From the NCBI GenBank assembly GCA_029263635.1, contig JAJUFY010000031.1, forward strand, positions 1 to 12,798: a stretch of DNA of 12,798 bases, read 5' to 3'. The DNA is from Ectothiorhodospiraceae bacterium (lineage in GTDB: Bacteria; Pseudomonadota; Gammaproteobacteria; Nitrococcales; AK92). The first letter of the stretch is position 1; every line of letters begins with the position of its first letter. Below are positions 7,024 through 12,798 of this stretch, in pieces. The position numbers and the translations under genes were made by a program. The notes below the pieces were generated by a model. It worked only from the letters and a program-made list of their open reading frames with translations, was not told the origin of the DNA and searched no databases.

Positions 7024-7689
7024 ATGCGGGCGATGATCCTGGCAGCCGGCCGCGGCGAGCGCATGCGGCCGCTGACCGACCGCACTCCCAAGCCGCTGCT
7101 GCCGGTCGCCGGCCGGCCGCTGATCGAGCACCACATCGCGTCGCTGGCCGCTGCCGGCATCCGCGAGATCGTGATCAACGTCTCCTGGCTCGGTCAGCAG
7201 ATCGTCGACACGCTCGGCGACGGCACCCGCTTCGGCGTGAAGCTGCAGTATTCGCGCGAGGAGCCGGCACCGCTGGAGACCGCCGGCGGCATCCGGCGGG
7301 CGTTGCCGCTGCTGGGCGAGGCGCCGTTCGTCGTCGTCAACGGCGATGTCTGGACCGATTACCCGCTGGGCAGGCTGCAGCCGCCGGCCGGGCTGGTCCA
7401 CCTCGTGCTGGTGGATAACCCGCCCCATCATGAGCAGGGTGACTTCGTGCTGGCAGACGGCCGCGTCGGTGCCGGCGATGGCGCGCGGCTGACCTTCAGC
7501 GGCATCGGGGTTTATCGGCCCGAACTGTTCGCCGGCCTGCCGGACGGCGCCTATCCGCTGGCCCCGCTGCTGCGGGCTGCCATGGCGCAGGGGCAGGTGA
7601 GCGGCGAGCATTACCGCGGGCGCTGGATGGATGTCGGCACGCCGGCACGGTTGGCTGAACTGGAGCGCATGCTCGGCAAGCGGGCGTAG
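7024..7689 (+). CDS. murU: N-acetylmuramate alpha-1-phosphate uridylyltransferase MurU
   Basis: MurU converts MurNAc-alpha-1-phosphate and UTP to UDP-MurNAc, which MurC takes up again for peptidoglycan precursor synthesis. The 221-residue protein is a compact nucleotidyltransferase: the nucleotide-binding signature 'LAAGRGERMRPLTD' (6-19), K23 in TPKPLLP, 'PLETAGGIRRALPLLG' (83-98), the metal-site N-G-D (106-108) in 'VVVNGDVWTDYPL', and 'DVGTP' (203-207). It is shorter than glucose-1-phosphate thymidylyl- or uridylyltransferases, as expected for MurU, and carries the MurU-like 'LVLVDNPPHHEQGDF' (127-141). The start ATG follows the amgK stop by 4 bases with GGAGG at 7007-7011. Its partner amgK is immediately upstream and a GCS2-type gene immediately downstream. 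Confidence 0.93.
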   Translation: MRAMILAAGRGERMRPLTDRTPKPLLPVAGRPLIEHHIASLAAAGIREIVINVSWLGQQIVDTLGDGTRFGVKLQYSREEPAPLETAGGIRRALPLLGEAPFVVVNGDVWTDYPLGRLQPPAGLVHLVLVDNPPHHEQGDFVLADGRVGAGDGARLTFSGIGVYRPELFAGLPDGAYPLAPLLRAAMAQGQVSGEHYRGRWMDVGTPARLAELERMLGKRA

Positions 7690-7696
7690 AAGGTGA
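7690..7696 (+). promoter_or_regulatory. Ribosome binding site (AAGGTGA) between murU and the GCS2-like gene
   Basis: AAGGTGA directly follows the murU TAG stop and precedes the ATG at 7698 by one base, with the AAGG core about four bases away. The 8-base gap holds little else, so the downstream gene is very likely translated from the same message as murU. Confidence 0.55.
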
Positions 7697-7697
7697 T

Positions 7698-9131
7698 ATG
7701 GGCAGCGAAATCAAGGGCACCGAGTTCACGCGAGAGGACTTTCAGGCCTTCGCCGAGCGGCTCAAGACGGAAACCGAGCTGTTCAAGACCTGGTGGAAGG
7801 AAGGCCGGCTGGCCGACGATCCGCCCCACATCGGTTTCGAACTGGAAGCCTGGCTGGTGGATGCCGCCGGCCGGCCGCTGCCTCGCAACGCCGAGGTCAT
7901 GGCGCGCGCCAATGAGCCGTTGCTGACGCCGGAGCTGGCGCAGTACAACCTGGAGTTCAACGGCACGCCGCAGCGACTGGCCGGGCGGCCCTTCTCGGCG
8001 CTGAGCCGGGAGCTGGCCGGACTGTGGCAGCGGACCCAGGCGGCAGCGGCGCAGGAAGGCGGGCGGCTCGCCATGATCGGCATCCTGCCGACGGTGCGCG
8101 AGGCCGACCTCGATCTGGCGCACATGTCCCGCCTCAAGCGTTACCAGGCGCTGAACGAACAGGTACTGGTGTTGCGCAACCGCCGGCCGCTGACCCTCGA
8201 CATCGAGGGCGAGGAGCATCTCGAGCTGCGCCACGCCGATGTCATGCTGGAATCGGCCGCCACCTCGCTGCAGCTGCACCTGCAGGCCACGGCGGCGGCC
8301 GCGCCGCGGCTGTTCAATGCTTCCGTCATGGCGTCCGCCGCCACCGTGGCGCTCGCCGCCAACTCGCCCTATCTGTTCGGCCACCGGCTCTGGCAGGAAA
8401 CCCGTATCCCGCTGTTCGAGCAGGCCACCGCAGTGGCGCCGCTGCACGGCGGCCATGCCGGCCCGTTCCCGCGGGTCGGCTTCGGCAGCGGCTACGGCCG
8501 CGACGCCCTATACGGCTTTTTCGTCGAGAACCGTCAGCACTACCCGGTGCTGCTGCCGGTGCTGCTGGACGAGCCGCCGGAGCGGCTGGCGCATCTGCGA
8601 TTGCACAACGGCACCATCTGGCGCTGGAACCGGCCGCTGGTGGGCTTCAATGCCGACGGACGGCCGCACCTGCGCATCGAGCACCGGGTGATGGCGGCCG
8701 GGCCGACCATCGCCGATATGATGGCAAACGCCATCTTCTACTTCGGTTTGGTGCACGGCCTGGCAGAGAGCCAGGAGGGGGCCGACAGCCGGCTGCCGTT
8801 CCCGGTTGCCGAGCGCAATTTCTATGCGGCCGCCCGCTACGGCCTGGCTGCCGAAGTGAGCTGGTTCGGTGCTACCCGACGCCGGCTCGATCTGCTGATC
8901 CTGCATGAGCTGCTGCCACTGGCGGCACGCGGCCTGGAACGCGCCGGCGTGGATGCCGGCGAGGCGGCGGCCGGGCTGGCCGTCATCGAGCGGCGGGCAG
9001 CCACCGGCCGTACCGGCGCCGCCTGGCAGCAGGCCTATGTACAGCGGTACGGGCCGGATTTCGCCGGCCTGCTGGCGCGCTATCTCGAGCATCAGGAGGC
9101 CGGGGCGCCGGTCCACGAATGGCCGCTGTAG
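7698..9131 (+). CDS. Glutamate-cysteine-ligase-like protein (GCS2-type), substrate unknown
   Basis: The 477-residue soluble protein has no signal peptide or membrane segment. It resembles bacterial carboxylate-amine ligases of the glutamate-cysteine ligase/glutamine synthetase superfamily: 'IGFELEAWLVD' (45-55) has the E-x-E (E48, E50) typical of the first metal/ATP-binding strand, 'QYNLEFNGTP' (82-91) a second acidic strand, and 'HNGTIWRWNRPL' (303-314) followed by 'LRIEHRVMAAGP' (325-336) the conserved His and Arg segment near the C-terminal part of the site. Members join the gamma-carboxylate of glutamate to an amine with ATP; true gamma-glutamylcysteine synthesis is only one possibility. 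No glutathione synthetase or ATP-grasp partner is adjacent. It follows murU by 8 bases with a strong ribosome site and ends the operon, so a link to MurNAc recycling or envelope metabolism is an inference from position only. Confidence 0.72.
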   Translation: MGSEIKGTEFTREDFQAFAERLKTETELFKTWWKEGRLADDPPHIGFELEAWLVDAAGRPLPRNAEVMARANEPLLTPELAQYNLEFNGTPQRLAGRPFSALSRELAGLWQRTQAAAAQEGGRLAMIGILPTVREADLDLAHMSRLKRYQALNEQVLVLRNRRPLTLDIEGEEHLELRHADVMLESAATSLQLHLQATAAAAPRLFNASVMASAATVALAANSPYLFGHRLWQETRIPLFEQATAVAPLHGGHAGPFPRVGFGSGYGRDALYGFFVENRQHYPVLLPVLLDEPPERLAHLRLHNGTIWRWNRPLVGFNADGRPHLRIEHRVMAAGPTIADMMANAIFYFGLVHGLAESQEGADSRLPFPVAERNFYAAARYGLAAEVSWFGATRRRLDLLILHELLPLAARGLERAGVDAGEAAAGLAVIERRAATGRTGAAWQQAYVQRYGPDFAGLLARYLEHQEAGAPVHEWPL

Positions 9132-9152
9132 CCCGGCTCCGGCATGCCGGGC
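9131..9152. terminator. Inverted repeat between convergent genes, possible two-way terminator
   Basis: GCCCGGC (9131-9137) and GCCGGGC (9146-9152) form a perfect 7-base, all-G:C stem with an 8-base loop. It begins at the last base of the GCS2-like stop and lies in the 26-base gap before the stop of the convergent DUF218 gene. There is no T tract on either strand, so it is not a classical intrinsic terminator; it may end or protect both messages. Confidence 0.4.
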
Positions 9153-9157
9153 AGGCC

Positions 9158-9895
9158 CTAGATTCCGTAGCGCAGCTGGTACCACCAGCGGCCGAACAGC
9201 TCGTGCAGCGCGAGATAGCTCTCGAAGAAGGCCTCGGCATTGGGCGTGAAGGCGTAGAGGCCGATGCTGGGGGCCGTGTAGTCGGTCGGCGCCGGCACGA
9301 CCTCGAAGCCGGCATGCTCGAACACCCGCACGGCGCGGGGCATGTGGATGGCCTGGGTTACCAGGATGATCCGGCGGATGCCCTGCGGCTGCAGCAGCCG
9401 GGCCGCGAACAGGCCATTCTCGTAGGTGTTGCGGCTTTCGCTTTCGTGGGCGAGCACCGGCACCTGCAGCTCGTCGAGCAGAATATCGCGCATCAGCAGG
9501 CCTTCGGGCAGGCCTTCGCCGTTCGGGGCACCGCCGACCGGCACAACCGGCAGATTAGTCCAGCGGTGCACCCGCGCTGCGTAGCGCAGCCGAATCAGGG
9601 TCCAGTGGTTGACGGTGTCGCCATAGTCGGCGGTATAGAGCTTGCGGCCGCCGCCGAGCACGACGATGGCCTGGGCGCCGGCGGCCTCGGCGGTCTCCGC
9701 GGTCAGCGGCGGCTGCCACTGCAGGGCACGGATCAGCGGCCAGCTCGGCAAGGGCGCACTCAGTGCCCATAGCGCCAGCAGCATCAATCCCAGCAGCGCC
9801 CGGCCAACGCCGTGGCGCCACAGCAGCAGCGCTGCCAGGCCAACGAACAGAAACCCGCCGGGCGGCAGCAGCAGCTTGGCGATGAAGGCGGTCAT
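9158..9895 (-). CDS. ElyC/YdcF-like DUF218 inner-membrane protein
   Basis: The 245-residue protein has two N-terminal hydrophobic segments (about 5-26 and 32-47), then a DUF218 domain: 'AQAIVVLGGG' (74-83), 'HESESRNTYENGLFA' (150-164) and 'VTQAIHMPRAVRVFEHAG' (179-196). This layout matches ElyC and YdcF-type proteins of enterics; ElyC has been tied to envelope integrity and undecaprenyl-phosphate use, and SanA, another DUF218 member, to vancomycin exclusion. The biochemical activity of the domain is unclear and I do not assign one. The globular domain would probably sit in the periplasm or at the membrane face. The ATG at 9895 starts directly before the first membrane segment. It lies 87 bases after lipB on the same strand, where lipA is often found, and is convergent with the GCS2-like gene. 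Confidence 0.85.
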   Translation of the reverse strand: MTAFIAKLLLPPGGFLFVGLAALLLWRHGVGRALLGLMLLALWALSAPLPSWPLIRALQWQPPLTAETAEAAGAQAIVVLGGGRKLYTADYGDTVNHWTLIRLRYAARVHRWTNLPVVPVGGAPNGEGLPEGLLMRDILLDELQVPVLAHESESRNTYENGLFAARLLQPQGIRRIILVTQAIHMPRAVRVFEHAGFEVVPAPTDYTAPSIGLYAFTPNAEAFFESYLALHELFGRWWYQLRYGI

Positions 9896-9982
9896 GCCCT
9901 GTCGAACCCCGGCCGCGGGCTGTGCGCATGCCGGTCCGAAACGGTCGTCTGGTGGCTGGCGAGCATGCTGTATTGTCGCTTG

Positions 9983-10660
9983 TCAGAGCGCTGGAGCGGC
10001 AGCGTCAGGCGGCGTGTTTGCCCGCAGCCGGGCCAGGAAATGCCGCAGCAGGGCATTCTCGACCGTCTCGAACCGGTCCGCCAGCCCCAGATCCCGTAAC
10101 TGGGTGACTTCCAGGCCGGCATGGCCGCAGGGATTGATCTGGCGGAACGGCCTGAGATCCATGTCGACGTTGAGGCTGAGGCCATGGTAGCTGCAACCCC
10201 GGCGGACCCGCAGGCCGAGCGAGGCGATCTTGCGACCGTCGACATAGACCCCTGGAGCCTCCGGCCGCGCCACTGCGGCGACGCCATACCCGGCCAGCAG
10301 ATCGATGACCGTCTGCTCCAGGAGGGTCACCAGCCGTCGTATCCCCAGATTGCGCCGCCGCAGATCGAGCAGAGGATAGAGGACCAGCTGGCCGGGGCCG
10401 TGATAGGTCACCTGGCCGCCGCGATCGGTGGCGATGACAGGGATTTCGCCCGGAGAGAGCAGATGCTCGGGCTTGCCGTTCAGGCCCTGCGTGAAAACCG
10501 GCGGGTGCTGCAGCAGCCAGATTTCGTCCGGCGTGGTCGCGTCGCGTGCATCGTTGAAGGCGCGCATGGCGTCGAAGGCCTGCTGGTAGGGCACGAGGCC
10601 CAGGCGCCTGACGATGACGTCATCGGCGGCAGGGTTGTGGGAAGTGCTGGGTTCGGGCAT
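9983..10660 (-). CDS. lipB: Octanoyl-[ACP]:protein N-octanoyltransferase LipB
   Basis: LipB moves octanoate from acyl carrier protein onto the lipoyl-domain lysine of pyruvate and 2-oxoglutarate dehydrogenases and the glycine cleavage H protein; LipA then inserts sulfur. The 225-residue protein shows the signature 'DRGGQVTYHGPGQLVLYP' (79-96), the active-site lysine K144 in 'GRKIASLGLRV', 'YHGLSLNVDMDL' (158-169), and the catalytic cysteine C178 in 'INPCGHAGL', so it should be active. Length is normal, with a slightly extended Ala/Pro-rich C-terminal tail. The ATG at 10660 gives a dozen extra residues before 'VIVRRLG'; no strong ribosome site is visible. ybeD lies 136 bases upstream on the same strand, the conserved ybeD-lipB order, but lipA does not follow within the window. 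Confidence 0.97.
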   Translation of the reverse strand: MPEPSTSHNPAADDVIVRRLGLVPYQQAFDAMRAFNDARDATTPDEIWLLQHPPVFTQGLNGKPEHLLSPGEIPVIATDRGGQVTYHGPGQLVLYPLLDLRRRNLGIRRLVTLLEQTVIDLLAGYGVAAVARPEAPGVYVDGRKIASLGLRVRRGCSYHGLSLNVDMDLRPFRQINPCGHAGLEVTQLRDLGLADRFETVENALLRHFLARLRANTPPDAAAPAL

Positions 10661-10759
10661 AGACGGCGGCTTCCGGCTGGCGCTCTACCATAGCGCGGCG
10701 AGGCGCTGGGTTCATCCGGAAAGAGTACGAGGCGGAGACGCGGTTTGCACCTGCGGCGA

Positions 10760-10785
10760 CCCTGCCAGGGCTCTGCCTGGCGGGG
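10760..10785. repeat. Strong hairpin in the ybeD-lipB gap
   Basis: Arms 10760-10769 and 10776-10785 pair over ten bases around a 6-base loop, with one position that is a G-U pair in plus-strand RNA but an A-C mismatch in the minus-strand transcript. It begins 12 bases past the ybeD stop. No T run follows on the minus strand, so it may be an attenuator, an RNA-stabilising end for ybeD, or a leaky terminator. The rest of the 136-base gap shows only a weak -10-like TATGGT on the minus strand, 21 bases before the lipB ATG. Confidence 0.45.
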
Positions 10786-10796
10786 ATCGGTGCCGG

Positions 10797-11066
10797 CTAC
10801 AGGGTCATCAGGATCTGCTCGTGGGCATTCAGGTCCAGGTAGATCGCGTCGAGCTGCTCGCGGCTGGTCGCGGTGATGGTGACGGTGATCGAGACGTAGT
10901 TGCCGCGGGCGCTCGGACGCGTGGCAACATCCTCCGGCTTCAGGTCCGGCACATGGCGCCGTACCAGGCTCTCCACATCATGGGCGAGCGTGGAATCGGC
11001 ACGGCCCATCGCCTTGATGGGAAAGCGGCAAGGGAATTCGAGAGCGGACTGCTGGTTCGGGTCCAT
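10797..11066 (-). CDS. ybeD: YbeD family protein (DUF493)
   Basis: This 89-residue cytoplasmic protein matches the small YbeD/DUF493 family: 'LEFPCRFPIKAMGRAD' near the start (9-24), 'NYVSITVTITATSREQLDAIY' (56-76), and the ending 'ILMTL'. The known structure of the E. coli protein is an ACT-like ferredoxin fold; a regulatory role has been suggested, but the function is not established. The conserved position is between dacA and lipB, which is exactly the context here (114 bases after dacA, 136 before lipB). The ATG at 11066 has GGAG 12 bases upstream, and the length equals that of typical members. The long open frame on the opposite strand is a composition shadow. Confidence 0.93.
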   Translation of the reverse strand: MDPNQQSALEFPCRFPIKAMGRADSTLAHDVESLVRRHVPDLKPEDVATRPSARGNYVSITVTITATSREQLDAIYLDLNAHEQILMTL

Positions 11067-11131
11067 GGCGCGTAATCTCCGGAAATGCGAGCAGCGCTAG
11101 GATCGCATATGGGGGCGATTGCGGCACGCCC

Positions 11132-11165
11132 GGCCGGCCGACCCGATCTTGCGGTCAGGCCGGCC
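11132..11165. repeat. Strong GGCCGGCC hairpin in the dacA-ybeD gap
   Basis: GGCCGGCC-GACC (11132-11143) pairs with GGTC-A-GGCCGGCC (11153-11165): an 8-base stem, a one-base bulge, 4 more pairs and a 9-base loop. It starts 16 bases beyond the dacA stop on the minus strand. No T tract follows, so it is terminator-like or a processing/stability element rather than a standard intrinsic terminator. The 114-base gap holds no other gene I can see. Confidence 0.5.
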
Positions 11166-11180
11166 CAGGCTGCCCGCCGG

Positions 11181-12356
11181 CTACTGGAAGCGGAGCAGGA
11201 CCGAATCGATGATGCGCCGCAGGAACCCGCCTTCGGCCACCGACGACAGCGCTACCAGCGGCGCCTCCGAGACCACCTGATCGCCGAGCCGGACCACGAC
11301 CCGACCCAGCTCGGCACCGGCTTCGATCGGCGCTGCGATCAGGCTCTCGATGGTCATGCTGGCCTCGAGGTTGTCGTACTGCCGACGCGGGATGGTGATC
11401 CACAGATCGTTGGCGACGCCGAGCGGCAGCGCCTGTGTCTCGCCCCGCCAGACACGCGGCTCCGTCAGCGGCGTGCCGGCCTGGTACAGGCGGTGGGTCT
11501 CGTAGAAACGGAAACCGTAGTTGAGCAGCGCCTGGGTCTGGTCGGCCCGCGTTTCCTCGCTCTTCGAGCCCATCACCACGCTGATCAGGCGCATCCCGTC
11601 GCGCACGCTGGAGCTGGCCAGGCAGTAGCCGGCTGCCCTGGTGTGGCCGGTCTTGATGCCGTCGACGGTGCTGTCGCGCCAGAGCAGCTTGTTGCGGTTG
11701 TACTGGGTGATGCCGTTCCAGGTGAACTGCTTTTCACCGTGCCACTTGTAGAATTCCGGGAAGTCGCGGATCAGCGCGGCGGCAAGGATAGCCATGTCGC
11801 GTGCCGTCGAATAATGCTCGGGATGCGGCAGGCCGGTAGCGTTCATGAAGTTCGTGCCGGTCATGCCGAGCTGGACGGCGTACTGGTTCATCAGCTGCGC
11901 GAAGGTCTGTTCGCTGCCGGCGATGTGCTCGGCCAGCGCGATGCTGGCGTCGTTGCCGGACTGGATCATCAGCCCCTTGATCAGCACTTCCACCGGCACC
12001 TTGTGGCCGACTTCGACGAAAGTGCGGGATCCCTCCGCCCGCCATGCCTTTTCGCTGATGGTGACCAGATCGGTCAGTTTCAGGTTGCCGGTCTTCAGCT
12101 CCTGAAAGACGATGTACTCGGTCATCATCTTGGTGAGGCTGGCCGGTTCGCGCCGTTCGTCCGCATTCTTGGCGGCCAGTTCGGCGCCGCTGTGGAAATC
12201 GATCAGGATATAAGCCGGCGCGGCCAGCTCGGGGGCGGCAGGGACGGGCAGTGCCGGCAGCGGGGTGACCGCGGGCGACGGTTGGGCAGGCGCTGCCAGC
12301 GGCAGCACAAGGCTGAAGAGTAGCGAGAGGCGGGTAGCGAGACGGCGTATCTTCAT
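11181..12356 (-). CDS. dacA: D-alanyl-D-alanine carboxypeptidase DacA (PBP5 family)
   Basis: DacA removes the terminal D-Ala from peptidoglycan pentapeptides in the periplasm and helps keep cell shape. The 391 residues contain a signal peptide (core about 8-21, likely cleavage at APA-Q near 24), a Pro/Ala-rich linker, the acyl-serine motif S73-L-T-K76, the S133-G-N135 motif, K235-T-G237 in 'VDGIKTGHTRAAGYC', then the all-beta C-terminal domain (about 285-375), ending in an amphipathic 'GGFLRRIIDSVLLRF' helix that should anchor it to the inner membrane. All three penicillin-binding motifs are intact. The ATG at 12356 gives a normal signal peptide; a TTG at 12413 in the same frame overlaps the rlpA stop but would add 19 odd residues. 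rlpA precedes by 53 bases and ybeD follows, the conserved order. Confidence 0.96.
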   Translation of the reverse strand: MKIRRLATRLSLLFSLVLPLAAPAQPSPAVTPLPALPVPAAPELAAPAYILIDFHSGAELAAKNADERREPASLTKMMTEYIVFQELKTGNLKLTDLVTISEKAWRAEGSRTFVEVGHKVPVEVLIKGLMIQSGNDASIALAEHIAGSEQTFAQLMNQYAVQLGMTGTNFMNATGLPHPEHYSTARDMAILAAALIRDFPEFYKWHGEKQFTWNGITQYNRNKLLWRDSTVDGIKTGHTRAAGYCLASSSVRDGMRLISVVMGSKSEETRADQTQALLNYGFRFYETHRLYQAGTPLTEPRVWRGETQALPLGVANDLWITIPRRQYDNLEASMTIESLIAAPIEAGAELGRVVVRLGDQVVSEAPLVALSSVAEGGFLRRIIDSVLLRFQ

Positions 12357-12409
12357 CGTCCTTAGTAGGCTTTCCAGATTCGCACGAAGCGGTGAATGGA
12401 GATGCGCGC

Positions 12410-12798
12410 TCAATCCTGAACGACGATCTGGGCGTCTCGTAGACCGAGGCGAGCCAGGGCGCTGCTCAGCCGGTCGACGTCGCTGATCGTTGACAGTGGT
12501 CCGAGCCGCACGCGGTGCAGCCGGCGACCATTCAGGTTCACTGTCTCCAGCCGGGAAGGCACGCCGAGATCGGCAGCATCGAGGCGATTGCGCAGCCGGT
12601 CGGCATTCGCGCGCTCGCCAAACGCGCCAGCCTGTATGTAATACGCGATTTTTCCGGAGCGGTCCGTGGCGGCCGTCACGGCTTGCGGCGGAGTGTCCGG
12701 TGTGACCACCCGCAATTCCACCGGCGCGGTGCCGCTTTCGAGCATCCCCAAGCGGCTTGCGGCCGCATACGACAGGTCGATGATGCGGTCCTTCTTGA
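12410..12798 (-). CDS. rlpA: Septal ring lytic transglycosylase RlpA, 3' part only (N terminus outside window)
   Basis: The reverse strand is open from the right edge to a TGA at 12410-12412, giving 128 residues of the C-terminal end. It begins with 'KKDRIIDLSYAAASRLGM', followed by 'GTAPVELRVV', the closing part of the RlpA double-psi beta-barrel domain. After a short linker comes a SPOR domain ('YYIQAGAFGERANADRLRNR', then 'RVRLGPLSTISDVDRL'), which binds glycan strands lacking stem peptides at the division septum. RlpA is typically an outer-membrane lipoprotein; in Pseudomonas it cleaves such naked glycans. The lipobox and most of the catalytic domain lie beyond the window. dacA follows on the same strand, as in most gammaproteobacteria. 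Confidence 0.93.
   Translation of the reverse strand, partial: KKDRIIDLSYAAASRLGMLESGTAPVELRVVTPDTPPQAVTAATDRSGKIAYYIQAGAFGERANADRLRNRLDAADLGVPSRLETVNLNGRRLHRVRLGPLSTISDVDRLSSALARLGLRDAQIVVQD

Noticed and set aside
7611..8456. A 281-codon minus-strand open frame opposite the GCS2-like gene
   Set aside because: The plus strand has an operon position, a ribosome site and family motifs; the antisense frame has none.
11085..12323. A 412-codon plus-strand open frame opposite dacA
   Set aside because: DacA carries all three penicillin-binding motifs on the other strand; the antisense frame is Gln/Arg/Ala-rich with no family features.
1..12798. Mobile elements, CRISPR arrays, tRNA or rRNA genes
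   Set aside because: No transposase, integrase, regularly spaced repeat, cloverleaf or rRNA-like segment was seen on either strand; the gene content is conserved core chromosome throughout.

Overview
The window is a compact, visibly G+C-rich piece of chromosome from a gammaproteobacterium. Two conserved gammaproteobacterial gene strings fix this: lptD-surA-pdxA-rsmA and rlpA-dacA-ybeD-lipB. The amgK-murU pair next to lptD is the arrangement known from Pseudomonas and other non-enteric gammaproteobacteria. I cannot place the organism more finely than that. Eleven protein genes are supported, two of them cut by the window edges. No tRNA, rRNA, CRISPR array, insertion sequence or phage gene is visible, and no gene-free stretch exceeds about 150 bases.

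Left block (minus strand, 1-5856): transcription runs lptD > surA > pdxA > rsmA, with junctions of +3, -1 and -4 bases, so this is one translationally coupled operon. It covers outer-membrane LPS insertion (LptD), periplasmic chaperoning of LptD and other barrels (SurA), vitamin B6 synthesis (PdxA) and 16S rRNA dimethylation (RsmA). The apaG-apaH genes that follow in enterics are absent. A universal-stress-protein gene with its own likely promoter follows instead.

Middle block (plus strand, 6006-9131): after a 149-base divergent promoter region come amgK, murU and a glutamate-cysteine-ligase-like (GCS2-type) gene, with gaps of 4 and 8 bases. AmgK and MurU turn recycled MurNAc into UDP-MurNAc. 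The role of the third gene is unknown.

Right block (minus strand, 9158-12798): transcription runs rlpA (partial) > dacA > ybeD > lipB > a DUF218/ElyC-like membrane protein, ending convergently against the middle block with 26 bases between the stop codons. RlpA and DacA act on peptidoglycan, LipB attaches octanoate to lipoyl domains, and YbeD is a small conserved protein of unclear role. Strong inverted repeats sit in the dacA-ybeD and ybeD-lipB gaps.

Most of the window therefore concerns envelope building and recycling. I found no convincing new multi-gene system. The points most worth a second look are the GCS2-like ligase tied to MurNAc recycling, the overlapping divergent -10 boxes between lptD and amgK, and the intergenic hairpins in the dacA-lipB string.
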